Origin: [Clostridium] clostridioforme AGR2157
GTDB lineage: Bacteria; Bacillota; Clostridia; Lachnospirales; Lachnospiraceae
NCBI RefSeq assembly: GCF_000424325.1
Contig: NZ_AUJR01000022.1
Coordinates: 1 to 64,000 of the forward strand
Reading direction: 5' to 3'
DNA length: 64,000 bases
Part shown: positions 34,403 through 43,288 of the stretch, piece after piece
Layout of the letters: every line of letters starts with the position of its first letter
Position numbering within the stretch: the stretch's first letter is position 1
Made by a program: the position numbers and the translations under genes
Notes under the pieces: generated by a model
What the model saw: only the letters and a program-made list of their open reading frames with translations
Database searches by the model: none
Told to the model about the DNA's origin: nothing

Positions 34403-34557
34403 CACCTTGTCATCCTCCTTATCGCCTGCCTTCCTGCCAAATCCCAGCCGCTCTTTTATTCTCTCCCATATTCCGCTCATTTTCCCGTCACTTTGCCTTC
34501 CAGTTTTATGATTTGTCCGCATTTTCCAATATCTTCCTAATATTAACAACACGCCTT

Positions 34558-34600
34558 AAAGCGTTAGATACAAACCACACGGGGTATCTAACGCTTTTTT
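34558..34600. terminator. strong hairpin upstream of pth
   Basis: AAAGCGTTAGATAC / GTATCTAACGCTTT, a 14-bp perfect stem. TTTTTT follows on the plus strand; on the minus strand only CTTTAAGG follows. It probably ends the transglycosylase transcript before pth, but the orientation of the U-run is the less favourable one. Confidence 0.55.
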
Positions 34601-34709
34601 CCGTTCCATCATTCTATCAGATTACGCTTAAAATGTAAAGCAGATAAAGGGTTCTTTCCTCCATCTGCCAGCCGGACGTAAACCGTTTCTGTAAATCATA
34701 TTCCCGCCA

Positions 34710-35423
34710 TCACCGGCTGCTTCCAACCGCCATGGTTTCCAAAGCCCGTTCCTCTGTAAAATATCCGCATTTCACCAGACGGTCCAGTACCTGCTGCTGG
34801 CGCCTGGCTGCCAGTTCCCGGCTCACAGTGGGCGCATAACAGGAGGGTGCATTGGGAATCCCGGCCAGCAATGTGCTTTCATAATCCGTCATATCCTCAG
34901 GTTCCTTGCCGAAGTAGCCCATGCTGGCATCCTTCACACAGTAATATCCGTTCCCATAATAAATGGTATTCACATACAGCTCCAGAATCTCATTCTTGCT
35001 GTAGTCCCTCTCTAAATCAAATGCCACCAGGACCTCTGCCACCTTGCGGACCAGCTCCTTTTCCTGGCTGAAATACATGTTCTTGGCCAGCTGCTGTGTC
35101 ACAGTGCTTCCGCCTTCCACAAAGGCCCCTGCCTTTATATCATTGAATACAGCCCTTCCTATGGCTATCACATCGATTCCCGGATGGTTATAGAACCTGT
35201 GGTCCTCCACGGACAGCACCGCATTCACATAAATCTCAGGAAGCTGGTCAAAGGTGGTATAGTTTTCCTTGGCACGTATGGACGCCACCTTATCTTCAAG
35301 GCTCACGCTGTCCATGGCCTCCCTGTACATTCCGTAGCCCTTCACAGCCACTGTCACGCTGAAACACAGAACCACCATAAGCATTACGGCTGCCACCCGC
35401 TTGATACCTGTACGCACCTTCAT
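34710..35423 (-). CDS. monofunctional peptidoglycan transglycosylase (GT51)
   Basis: A 237-residue membrane-anchored glycosyltransferase. One N-terminal membrane segment (VAAVMLMVVLCFSVTVAV) precedes the GT51 domain: AVLSVEDHRFYNHPGID carries the catalytic Glu of EDxxFxxHxG, GGSTVTQQLAKNMYF is motif II, ILELYVNTIYYGNGYY motif IV. No penicillin-binding transpeptidase domain follows, so it polymerises lipid II into glycan strands without cross-linking (MtgA-like). Length fits monofunctional enzymes. Faces a divergent oxidoreductase gene across a 450-base control region. Confidence 0.92.
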   Translation of the reverse strand: MKVRTGIKRVAAVMLMVVLCFSVTVAVKGYGMYREAMDSVSLEDKVASIRAKENYTTFDQLPEIYVNAVLSVEDHRFYNHPGIDVIAIGRAVFNDIKAGAFVEGGSTVTQQLAKNMYFSQEKELVRKVAEVLVAFDLERDYSKNEILELYVNTIYYGNGYYCVKDASMGYFGKEPEDMTDYESTLLAGIPNAPSCYAPTVSRELAARRQQQVLDRLVKCGYFTEERALETMAVGSSR

Positions 35424-35636
35424 TCTTTCACCCGCTTTCTCTTCTGAATCATGTATTGTGGAATCATCTTATCTCATATATGTATCATATCATAAGAGAA
35501 TGCAATAATGTTTGAATTTGCCTTAATATACCGTGACTATTCTCTGACTATTTATGAAATTTTTTCTAAAGGTCTGATTGGTTTTTCTTAAGGATTCCGG
35601 CCCTTATTCCATAATGGATTTTAGGGTGTTCCGCCC

Positions 35637-35665
35637 TTGCATAATGCCACATACTATGCTAAACT
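35637..35665 (+). promoter_or_regulatory. putative promoter of the purine-riboswitch transcript
   Basis: TTGCAT (35637-35642), 17-base spacer, TAAACT (35660-35665). The transcript would begin near 35672, a few bases before the aptamer. The part of this gap from 35424 to 35636 is AT-rich upstream sequence for the two divergent genes with no recognisable gene. Confidence 0.5.
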
Positions 35666-35678
35666 ATAACCGTTGTGA

Positions 35679-35745
35679 TGCCTGTATAAGTTCATGATTG
35701 GATGAACGTTTCTACCAGTTACCGGGATAGTTGACTATATGCTTC
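35679..35745 (+). ncRNA. purine riboswitch aptamer, guanine-type core
   Basis: The core elements line up with the xpt-type aptamer: TATAA in J1/2, a P2 hairpin GTTCAT-GATTGG-ATGAAC, J2/3 GTTTCTACC, a P3 hairpin CAGTTA-CCGGGA-TAGTTG and J3/1 GACTATA. P1 is formed by GCCTGTA with TATATGC. Loop L2 retains GG and L3 retains CC for the kissing interaction, though both loops are a base shorter than usual. The specificity base in GACTATA is C, the guanine/hypoxanthine form rather than adenine (U). Confidence 0.82.
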
Positions 35746-35768
35746 TATTTTGCATACTGGTTTTTTTT
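35714..35768 (+). terminator. riboswitch expression-platform terminator
   Basis: TATGC-TTCTATTTT-GCATA extended by ACCAG / CTGGT and followed by eight T. Its 5' portion uses aptamer bases (the ACCAG of J2/3-P3 and the TATGC arm of P1), so terminator and folded aptamer exclude each other. That predicts an ON switch: ligand binding allows read-through. Confidence 0.7.
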
Positions 35769-35875
35769 GTGCCCTGCGCTTTGGAGAGTATCAGGGAGTC
35801 CGCACCGGTGAATCCGTATCTTAAGGATTCCCATGAAACCAGGCAAATCAGGCAGTGAAAGAAAGGAGTTTCCCT

Positions 35876-37285
35876 ATGAATCCAACTACAAATTACGACG
35901 TAATCATTATTGGCGCAGGTCCCTCCGGCATCTTCTGCGCGTATGAATTAATCCAGAAGAAACCTGACATGAAAATCCTCATGGTGGAAAAAGGACGCCC
36001 CATCGAAAAGAGAGTTTGTCCAAAACGTACCACCAAGATATGTGTGGGCTGCAAACCCTGCTCCATCACCACCGGCTTCGCAGGCGCAGGCGCATTTTCC
36101 GACGGCAAGCTGTCCCTGTCTCCTGATGTGGGCGGCAACCTTCCGGAAATCCTGGGGTATGATAAAACTGTTGAACTCTTAAAGGAATCTGATAACATCT
36201 ACTTAAAATTCGGCGCTGATACCAATATATACGGCGTGGACAAACAGAAAGAAATAGAGGAAATCCGCCGCAAGGCCATCGGCGCTAACTTAAAGCTGAT
36301 TGAATGCCCCATCCGCCATCTCGGAACAGAGGAAGGGTATAAGATTTATACCCGGCTTCAGGAGCACCTTCTGGCCCAGGGCATTACCATGGAATTCAAC
36401 ACCATGGTAAAGGACGTCATCATTGAAGGCGATACCGTAAAGGGTATCATAACGGACAAGGACGAAGCTTACTATGCCCCTGAGGTGGTTTCCGCCATTG
36501 GGCGGGAGGGTTCTGACTGGTTCTCACACATCTGCGGAAACCATGGAATCCAGACCCAGGTAGGCACTGTGGACATAGGCGTACGTGTGGAAGTCCGGGA
36601 TGAAGTCATGAAGTTCTTAAACGAGAACCTGTATGAAGCCAAGCTGGTATACTATACCCCCACCTTCGACGACAAGGTCCGCACCTTCTGTACCAACCCT
36701 TCCGGAGAGGTGGCCACAGAATACTACGAGAACGGCCTTGCAGTGGTAAACGGCCATGCATACAAGTCCAGGGAGTATAAGACAAATAATACCAACTTTG
36801 CCCTCCTGGTGAGCAAGAACTTTACCAAGCCCTTCAACGAGCCCATTGAATACGGCAAGCATATTGCCCAGCTGTCCAACATGCTATGCGGTGGAAGAAT
36901 CATGGTTCAGACCTTCGGTGATTTCCAGAGAGGACGCCGGACCACAGAGGAACGTCTCTGCCGCAACAACCTGATTCCCACCCTGAAGGATGCAGTACCC
37001 GGAGACCTGTCCCTGGTATTTCCCCACCGCATCATGACGGATATCAAGGAAATGCTTCTGGCCCTGGACAAGGTAACTCCCGGCATTGCCAGCGACGAGA
37101 CCCTTCTCTACGGAGTCGAGGTCAAGTTCTACTCCAATAAAGTGGTGGTCAACGCTGACTTTGAAACCAGCATCAGGGGTCTGCGGGCAATCGGAGATGG
37201 CGCTTCCGTCACCAGAGGACTGCAGCAGGCTTCTGCAAATGGCATAAGCGTGGCCAGAAGTATCTTGAAGAAGATGGAAGCATAA
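35876..37285 (+). CDS. FAD-dependent oxidoreductase (COG2509-like)
   Basis: A 469-residue flavoprotein. DVIIIGAGPSGIFCAYEL is the dinucleotide-binding motif, MVEKG the ribose-binding acid. CPKRTTKICVGCKPCSITTGFAGAGAFSDGKLSL carries several cysteines (CVGC, C) typical of this uncharacterised dehydrogenase family, and the C-terminus LRAIGDGASVTRGLQQASANGI is the second FAD motif. Start ATG 35876 has AAGGAG 7 bases upstream; an earlier in-frame ATG at 35855 lacks one. The purine riboswitch upstream makes a role in purine metabolism or redox conversion of a purine-derived compound likely, but no reaction is established. Confidence 0.88.
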   Translation: MNPTTNYDVIIIGAGPSGIFCAYELIQKKPDMKILMVEKGRPIEKRVCPKRTTKICVGCKPCSITTGFAGAGAFSDGKLSLSPDVGGNLPEILGYDKTVELLKESDNIYLKFGADTNIYGVDKQKEIEEIRRKAIGANLKLIECPIRHLGTEEGYKIYTRLQEHLLAQGITMEFNTMVKDVIIEGDTVKGIITDKDEAYYAPEVVSAIGREGSDWFSHICGNHGIQTQVGTVDIGVRVEVRDEVMKFLNENLYEAKLVYYTPTFDDKVRTFCTNPSGEVATEYYENGLAVVNGHAYKSREYKTNNTNFALLVSKNFTKPFNEPIEYGKHIAQLSNMLCGGRIMVQTFGDFQRGRRTTEERLCRNNLIPTLKDAVPGDLSLVFPHRIMTDIKEMLLALDKVTPGIASDETLLYGVEVKFYSNKVVVNADFETSIRGLRAIGDGASVTRGLQQASANGISVARSILKKMEA

Positions 37286-37402
37286 AACAGACAGCGGCCT
37301 GAAACAGATAGCGGCCCGGCATGCACTGTATGCGCGCCATAAAAATCCTGTAATGTCAAAATCCTGGTTTCGATCACTAACTTATCTAGCACATGCAAAC
37401 AT

Positions 37403-37451
37403 AAAAAACAAGAGCTGTCCCGGTTCACATTCGTTATCCGGAAGACAGCTC
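37403..37451 (-). terminator. rho-independent terminator after spoVG
   Basis: GAGCTGTC-x2-CCGG / CCGG-GACAGCTC stem; minus-strand continuation is TTGTTTTTTA. Confidence 0.85.
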
Positions 37452-37474
37452 CCATACATTATTCTGTGTGTATC

Positions 37475-37762
37475 TTATGCCATTCCATCCTCTGCCGCCT
37501 CATTCTCCAGCAAGGTTGTCTCATACTTATTCAGAATCATGGTCTGAATCATATCCCTTGTGTTGGAGTTAATAGGATGAGCAATATCGCGGTACTCTCC
37601 GTCCGCTGCCTTACGGCTTGGCATGGCTATGAATAACCCCTTCTCCCCCTCAATTACCTTGATGTCATGAATGACGAATTCGTTGTCCAGAGTGATGGAA
37701 ACAATTGCTTTCATCTTGCCTTCCTTTTCAACCCGTCTCACTCTCACGTCTGTAACCTGCAT
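37475..37762 (-). CDS. spoVG: septation regulator / RNA-binding protein SpoVG
   Basis: A 95-residue protein: [51 protein letters not shown], in short [20 protein letters not shown], is diagnostic of SpoVG, as is the following [14 protein letters not shown]. SpoVG binds nucleic acids and affects asymmetric septation, spore cortex and virulence or capsule genes in Firmicutes. The C-terminal ten residues are acidic and variable. Downstream of glgD by 77 bases, with its own terminator. Confidence 0.97.
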   Translation of the reverse strand: MQVTDVRVRRVEKEGKMKAIVSITLDNEFVIHDIKVIEGEKGLFIAMPSRKAADGEYRDIAHPINSNTRDMIQTMILNKYETTLLENEAAEDGMA

Positions 37763-37839
37763 GTTTTCTACCCCTTCCGTCTTATCCCGCCGGTCCCCCG
37801 CTCTGCGCTCCCCGTGCGTTCCGCGGGGCTGTGTGCGTA

Positions 37840-38961
37840 TTATAATGTATACCTTTCGTTTTTCTCCACAACGATTTTGATGTTCTCCGGTGTGCCGATG
37901 TGTGTGGTGTTGGCACGGATGGTATCCCTGCTCTCTACGATGCAGTTCTCAATCACTGTGTTGTCACCAATATAAACATCATTTAAAATAATAGAATTCT
38001 TTATTACACAATTATTGCCCACGTATGCCTTTTTAAAGAGAATGGAGTTTTCAACTGTACCATTCAGGATACATCCGCTGGTTATCAGGCTGTTTCTGAC
38101 CAGAGCACCAGGGTTGTACTTGGCAGGAGGAAGATCATCGATCTTAGTGTATACATCAGGATACTGCTTAAAGAAGTAATCCCTCACCTCAGGTTTGAGG
38201 AAATCCATATTTGTCTTATAATAGGAGTCCACGGAAGCAATGTTGCTCCAGTAGCCGTCCAGCTTATAAGCATAAATTCTCTTAAGGTTCTTGTAGCGTA
38301 CCAGAATATCATTGACCAGGTCATACCTGTCTTCTGCCGCGCAGCGCTCCAGCAGTTCAATGAGCTGCCTTCTGCGGATGACATAAATACCGCAGGAAAT
38401 GGTGGTTGCGTCAGATGCCATGGGCTTCTCCTCGAAGTCCGTGATACGGCCGTCATCATTCAGCTTCACACAGCCGAACCGTGTCACATCAGTGCCCTCT
38501 TCCATGTCCTTGCAGACAACGGTGATATCTGCCTTTTTCTCAATGTGATACTCCAGAACCTTATTATAATCCAGCTTGTATACGCCGTCGCCTGCCGCTA
38601 TGACCACATATGGCTCATGGCTGTTCTTCAGGAATGTAAGGTTCTGGTATAATGCGTCCGCTGTTCCCCTGTACCAGTCGCCGTTCTCCGGTGTGATGGA
38701 TGGGGTGAATACAAAGAGTCCGCCCTGTTTACGTCCGAAATCCCACCACTTGGAGGAACTTAAGTGCAGGTTTAAGGACCTGGAATTATACTGTGTAAAT
38801 ACTGCCACGTTCTGGATGTGGGAGTTTGTCATGTTGCTGAGTGCAAAGTCAATGCTGCGGTAGCTTCCTGCAACCGGCATGGCAGCCACTGCCCTCTTAT
38901 TAGAAAGTTCCCGCATCCTCTTGCTGTTACCGCCTGCTAATACGATACCGATTGCTCTCAT
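37840..38961 (-). CDS. glgD: glucose-1-phosphate adenylyltransferase subunit GlgD
   Basis: A 373-residue paralogue of GlgC. It has the nucleotidyltransferase fold ([25 protein letters not shown]) but lacks the canonical G-x-G-x-R-L-x-x-L-T loop of active GlgC, fitting the regulatory/non-catalytic role described for GlgD in Firmicutes. [20 protein letters not shown] and the left-handed beta-helix repeats near the C-terminus ([22 protein letters not shown]) are visible. Its ATG overlaps the glgC stop by four bases (ATGA), so both subunits are made in step. Confidence 0.95.
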   Translation of the reverse strand: MRAIGIVLAGGNSKRMRELSNKRAVAAMPVAGSYRSIDFALSNMTNSHIQNVAVFTQYNSRSLNLHLSSSKWWDFGRKQGGLFVFTPSITPENGDWYRGTADALYQNLTFLKNSHEPYVVIAAGDGVYKLDYNKVLEYHIEKKADITVVCKDMEEGTDVTRFGCVKLNDDGRITDFEEKPMASDATTISCGIYVIRRRQLIELLERCAAEDRYDLVNDILVRYKNLKRIYAYKLDGYWSNIASVDSYYKTNMDFLKPEVRDYFFKQYPDVYTKIDDLPPAKYNPGALVRNSLITSGCILNGTVENSILFKKAYVGNNCVIKNSIILNDVYIGDNTVIENCIVESRDTIRANTTHIGTPENIKIVVEKNERYTL

Positions 38962-40232
38962 TTTACGCCACCTGCCTTTATAATGTAATTTCCGCCAGCC
39001 AGTAATCCGTCAGGATAATCGCTTACGGTTGTCTCGCCTGCTATGGCAGTGTTCTTGCCTATCTTTACCCCGTCAGGAATCACAGAATTCTCACCAATGG
39101 TCACCAGATCGAACTGGTATACCTTGGGGTCATATGTACTGGGCGCATACTCTCCTGTTCCCAGTTCCACACCAGAGCCAATCCTTACATTCTCAGCAAT
39201 GATTGACTTGTTCACAACGGTTCCCGCTCCGATAACGGTTCCCTGCATTATAATGGAATCCTTCACCACAGCTCCCTTGGCAATGGTAACGCCTGCTCCG
39301 ATGACGGAGTTCATTACCTCGCCGTAAATCTCAGTTCCCTCACCGATAATGCTTCGCTCAATATTTGCCTCATTGGAAATAAACTGGGGCGGAATCACAT
39401 CATTCTTGGTGTAAATCTTCCAGTATTCCTCATACAGGTTGAACTCAGGAATGATATCAATGAGTTCCATGTTGGCCTCCCAGTAAGAGCCCAGCGTACC
39501 TACATCCTTCCAGTAACCATTATATTCATATGCGAATATCCTGTCACCTTTTGCGTGGCAGTATGGAATGATGTGTTTGCCGAAGTCGCACCCCGGCTCT
39601 TCCTTCATCTTAATCAGAGCTTCCTTTAACACAGGCCAGCTGAATATGTAGATACCCATGGATGCTAAGTTGCTTCTGGGAACAGGAGGTTTCTCCTCGA
39701 ATTCCGTGATGCGGTTAGACTCGTCCGTAATCAGGATGCCAAAACGGCTGGCCTCCTCGATGGGTACTGGCATGGCAGCAATGGTGATATCTGCATTATT
39801 GGCTTTGTGATAATCCAGCATTACCTCGTAATCCATCTTGTAAATGTGGTCACCGGATAAAATCAGAACATATTCCGGGTTATATGATTCCATATACTCC
39901 AGATTCTGGTAAATGGCATTGGCAGTTCCTGTGTACCAATCGCTGCCCTTGCTGCGCTCATATGGAGGTAAAATGGTTACACCACCAACGTTCCGGTCTA
40001 AATCCCACGGTACTCCAATTCCAATATGAGAATTTAAACGTAATGGCTGATACTGTGTCAATACTCCGACTGTGTCAACGCCGGAATTGATACAGTTGCT
40101 CAGCGGAAAATCAATGATTCGGTACTTCCCCCCAAAAGATACGGCCGGCTTGGCTACTTTTTGTGTTAGCACGCCAAGGCGGCTTCCCTGTCCGCCTGCT
40201 AATAGCATAGCTATCATTTCTTTTTTAATCAC
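38958..40232 (-). CDS. glgC: glucose-1-phosphate adenylyltransferase GlgC
   Basis: A 424-residue enzyme making ADP-glucose from ATP and glucose-1-phosphate, the committed step of glycogen synthesis. [23 protein letters not shown] is the ATP/Glc-1-P binding loop, [17 protein letters not shown] the metal-binding site, FEEKP and the [13 protein letters not shown] beta-helix the C-terminal domain. It starts with GTG 40232 behind AGAGGTG. Pairs with GlgD. No glgA or glgB nearby. Confidence 0.97.
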   Translation of the reverse strand: MIKKEMIAMLLAGGQGSRLGVLTQKVAKPAVSFGGKYRIIDFPLSNCINSGVDTVGVLTQYQPLRLNSHIGIGVPWDLDRNVGGVTILPPYERSKGSDWYTGTANAIYQNLEYMESYNPEYVLILSGDHIYKMDYEVMLDYHKANNADITIAAMPVPIEEASRFGILITDESNRITEFEEKPPVPRSNLASMGIYIFSWPVLKEALIKMKEEPGCDFGKHIIPYCHAKGDRIFAYEYNGYWKDVGTLGSYWEANMELIDIIPEFNLYEEYWKIYTKNDVIPPQFISNEANIERSIIGEGTEIYGEVMNSVIGAGVTIAKGAVVKDSIIMQGTVIGAGTVVNKSIIAENVRIGSGVELGTGEYAPSTYDPKVYQFDLVTIGENSVIPDGVKIGKNTAIAGETTVSDYPDGLLAGGNYIIKAGGVK

Positions 40233-40269
40233 GTTATCACCTCTTGCTGTTAAATTTTTTGTAATTTTA

Positions 40270-40275
40270 ATTATA
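40270..40275 (-). promoter_or_regulatory. extended -10 of the glgCD promoter
   Basis: Minus strand TGG-TATAAT (TGn extended -10), 38 bases ahead of glgC; no good -35. The rest of the 421-base glgC-asnS gap is AT-rich and, apart from the asnS promoter, empty of recognisable genes. Confidence 0.5.
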
Positions 40276-40543
40276 CCACAAACTTCGTAAATAGTACATA
40301 AATATTTAAATTTATTTCATCGTTTTTGTGCATTTTTCCGACATTTTTTCCGTTTTTAACCATTTGATAATCTGTACCCGATGCATTCCAATTTCTGGAA
40401 CGCCCAGTCCCGCGGACATATGACATAATCCGCTACAGTTAAGTAACGTCCCTTATGCGAACTTTTCCCCATTCATACATCATGATAATGTAATCATATT
40501 GAAAATACAGGCTGCGTACCTGGACCCAGGGGAAAGTTAAGCC

Positions 40544-40572
40544 TTGAAACATGGCGTGAAATATCATATAAT
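40544..40572 (+). promoter_or_regulatory. putative sigma-A promoter of asnS
   Basis: TTGAAA (40544-40549), exactly 17 bases, TATAAT (40567-40572), 82 bases before asnS. Confidence 0.8.
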
Positions 40573-40653
40573 CACGTATATGTAGTTACCGTCCATTTCC
40601 AGGGGAATTGGGGATACTGAATATATAGATAAGAGAAAAGGAGAATATCAGTC

Positions 40654-42045
40654 ATGGATCTGATTACCGTAAGAGAACTTTACAAACATCCGGAGGAACA
40701 TCTTGGCAAGGAGATAAATGTCGGAGGGTGGGTTCGCAGCCTGCGTGATTCCAAAGCATTTGGCTTCATTGTTGTCAGTGACGGAAGTTTTTTTGAAACA
40801 TTGCAGATTGTCTATCACGATACCCTTCCCAACTTTGCGGAAGTGTCTAAATTAAATGTGGGAACAGCCATTCTTGTCAGGGGAACCCTGGTGGCCACGC
40901 CCCAGGCCAAGCAGCCATTTGAGATTCAGGCCGCCGAGGTCACTGTGGAGGGAACCTCCTCACCGGATTATCCTCTTCAGAAGAAGCGCCACTCCCTGGA
41001 ATACCTGCGCACCATCTCCCACCTGCGTGCCAGAACCAATACCTTCCAGGCTGTATTCCGCGTGCGCTCCTTAATTGCATACGCCATTCACCAGTATTTC
41101 CAGGAAAGGGATTTTGTCTATGTTCACACGCCCCTGATTACCGGCAGTGACTGTGAGGGAGCCGGGGAAATGTTCCAGGTAACCACCATGGACTTAAACA
41201 ATATCCCAAAGACAGAGGACGGCAAGGTGGATTTCAGCCAGGACTTCTTCGGCAAGGCCACCAATCTGACCGTAAGCGGACAGCTGAACGCTGAGACCTA
41301 TGCCATGGCTTTCCGCAACGTATATACCTTCGGCCCTACCTTCCGTGCCGAGAATTCCAATACCACCCGCCATGCGGCTGAGTTCTGGATGATTGAACCG
41401 GAGATGGCCTTTGCGGACCTGGATGATAACATGTGCCTTGCAGAGGGCATGCTTAAATATATCATCCGGTTTGTTCTGGAGCATGCGCCGGAGGAGATGA
41501 ACTTCTTCAACCAGTTTGTGGACAGGGGTCTTCTGGACCGTCTCCACAATGTGTTAAATTCCGAGTTTGGCCGGGTTACCTACACCGAGGCCGTGAAAAT
41601 ACTGGAAGAACACAACGATGAATTTGAATACAAGGTATCCTGGGGCTGCGATCTGCAGACAGAGCATGAGCGCTATCTGACAGAGCAGGTATTTAAGAAG
41701 CCTGTATTCGTAACCGATTATCCGAAGGAAATCAAAGCCTTCTATATGAAGATGAATCCTGACAACAAAACCGTGGCAGCCGTAGACTGCCTGGTTCCCG
41801 GTATCGGTGAAATCATCGGCGGCAGCCAGAGGGAGGACGATTACAGCAGGCTGGTAGCCAGAATGGACGAACTGGGCCTTAAGAAGGAGGACTACGGCTT
41901 CTATCTGGATTTAAGGAAATACGGATCCACACGCCACGCAGGCTTCGGCCTTGGTTTTGAGCGCTGCGTCATGTACCTGACCGGAATGTCCAACATCCGC
42001 GACGTAATCCCATTCCCAAGAACAGTAAACAACTGCGAATTATAA
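40654..42045 (+). CDS. asnS: asparaginyl-tRNA synthetase
   Basis: A 463-residue class IIb enzyme. An N-terminal OB-fold for the anticodon ([22 protein letters not shown]) is followed by the catalytic core: motif 2 [21 protein letters not shown], in short [15 protein letters not shown], and motif 3 [27 protein letters not shown]. The His in RHAAEF and DLDDNM region agree with AsnRS rather than AspRS. AAAGGAG precedes the ATG. A duplicated palindromic element follows the stop. Confidence 0.97.
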   Translation: MDLITVRELYKHPEEHLGKEINVGGWVRSLRDSKAFGFIVVSDGSFFETLQIVYHDTLPNFAEVSKLNVGTAILVRGTLVATPQAKQPFEIQAAEVTVEGTSSPDYPLQKKRHSLEYLRTISHLRARTNTFQAVFRVRSLIAYAIHQYFQERDFVYVHTPLITGSDCEGAGEMFQVTTMDLNNIPKTEDGKVDFSQDFFGKATNLTVSGQLNAETYAMAFRNVYTFGPTFRAENSNTTRHAAEFWMIEPEMAFADLDDNMCLAEGMLKYIIRFVLEHAPEEMNFFNQFVDRGLLDRLHNVLNSEFGRVTYTEAVKILEEHNDEFEYKVSWGCDLQTEHERYLTEQVFKKPVFVTDYPKEIKAFYMKMNPDNKTVAAVDCLVPGIGEIIGGSQREDDYSRLVARMDELGLKKEDYGFYLDLRKYGSTRHAGFGLGFERCVMYLTGMSNIRDVIPFPRTVNNCEL

Positions 42046-42048
42046 AGA

Positions 42049-42192
42049 ATCTCTGCCCGCCCCGTAGAAGCGGGCAGAGATTCGCTACCCGGACGTAGCA
42101 GCGCGGAGTTCGGGGAACCCGTCTCTGCCCGCCCCGTAGAAGCGGGCAGAGATTCGCTACCCGGACGTAGCAGCGCGGAGTTCGGGGAACCC
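42049..42192. repeat. 72-bp direct repeat x2 with internal palindrome (REP-like)
   Basis: Two identical units (42051-42120 and 42123-42192, two-base linkers) directly after asnS. Each starts with CTCTGCCCGC / GCGGGCAGAG, a 10-bp perfect palindrome with loop CCCGTAGAA, followed by a GC-rich conserved tail ending GGGGAACCC. Each unit could act as a terminator-like hairpin or a REP/BIME element. Not a CRISPR: the copies abut with no spacer. Confidence 0.85.
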
Positions 42193-42213
42193 AACATTTG
42201 ACAGGAGGCAGAC

Positions 42214-43284
42214 ATGAAATTCATCCACACCGGGGATATCCACTGGGGTATGTGTCCCGATGCAAACAAGCCCTGGGGCAAGGAACGCGCCCAGGCCATC
42301 AAAGATACCTTCCGGATAATAATAGAAAAGACAAAAGAGATGGATGTGGACTGCTTATTCATCAGCGGAGACCTGTTTCACAGGCAGCCGCTGATGAAAG
42401 ACCTTAAGGAGGTCAATTATCTCTTCTCCACCATTCCTGCTGTAAAGGTCATCCTGATAGCAGGCAACCATGACCGCATCAGGGAGAACTCTGCCCTGTT
42501 AAGCTTTACCTGGAGTCCCAACGTGACCTTCATTATGGATGAAGCTCTGACCTCTGTCTACTTTGAGGACATCAATACGGAAGTTCATGGATTCAGCTAT
42601 CACACGGCTGAAATCAAGACGCCCCTGCTGGAGGATATACAGGTTCCTTTAAACAGCCGCATTCAAATTCTCATGGCCCACGGCGGCGACGCCGCCCACC
42701 TGCCGATTAATTTCAACAGCCTGGAGCTTTCCCCATTTTCCTACATCGCCCTGGGACATATCCACAAACCTCATGTCCTGGCGGACGGAAAGATTGCTTA
42801 CTGCGGCTCCCCCGAACCCCTGGACCTGACTGAGACCGGTTCCCATGGCTTCTATGCGGGAGAGATTCATCCTGTCACCAGAAAACTGATAAACCTTCAG
42901 TTTATTCCTTCCGCCAGCCTCCAGTACATACCACTGGCCGTGAATGTGTCCAGGGACACCACCAACGGAGAACTGTGTGACCGCATATCAAATGAGATTG
43001 AAAACCGGGGTTCCAAACATATTTACCGGTTCCGCATCAGGGGCATGAGGGACCCTGACATTGAATTTGACCTGGAGCAGCTCACGGCCAGATACAGGAT
43101 TGCCGAAATCATTGATGATTCTGAGCCTCAGTATGATTTTTCAGCACTGTTTGCCGAGCATTCCAGCGATATGATTGGATTCTATATCCAGGCCCTTCAA
43201 AAAGAAGAGATGAGCCCGGTGGAGAAGAAAGCCCTGTATTACGGGGTAAATGCCCTTCTTCATACCACCGATGAAAGGAGCTGA
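42214..43284 (+). CDS. SbcD/YhaO-like metallophosphoesterase (DNA repair nuclease)
   Basis: A 356-residue calcineurin-like phosphoesterase. Metal motifs: FIHTGDIHWGM (D-x-H), LFISGDLFHRQP (GDxxH), LIAGNHDRIREN (GNHD), LMAHGGD and ALGHIHKPHV (GHxH). It resembles the nuclease subunit of SbcCD/Mre11-Rad50 complexes in its YhaO form. The ATPase partner is encoded 5 bases downstream, its ribosome site lying inside this gene's end. Together they probably process DNA ends. Confidence 0.9.
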   Translation: MKFIHTGDIHWGMCPDANKPWGKERAQAIKDTFRIIIEKTKEMDVDCLFISGDLFHRQPLMKDLKEVNYLFSTIPAVKVILIAGNHDRIRENSALLSFTWSPNVTFIMDEALTSVYFEDINTEVHGFSYHTAEIKTPLLEDIQVPLNSRIQILMAHGGDAAHLPINFNSLELSPFSYIALGHIHKPHVLADGKIAYCGSPEPLDLTETGSHGFYAGEIHPVTRKLINLQFIPSASLQYIPLAVNVSRDTTNGELCDRISNEIENRGSKHIYRFRIRGMRDPDIEFDLEQLTARYRIAEIIDDSEPQYDFSALFAEHSSDMIGFYIQALQKEEMSPVEKKALYYGVNALLHTTDERS

Positions 43285-43288
43285 ACCC

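Noticed and set aside
42049-42192. 72-bp repeats as a mini-CRISPR
   Set aside because: Only two units, separated by two bases; no spacer and no cas genes.
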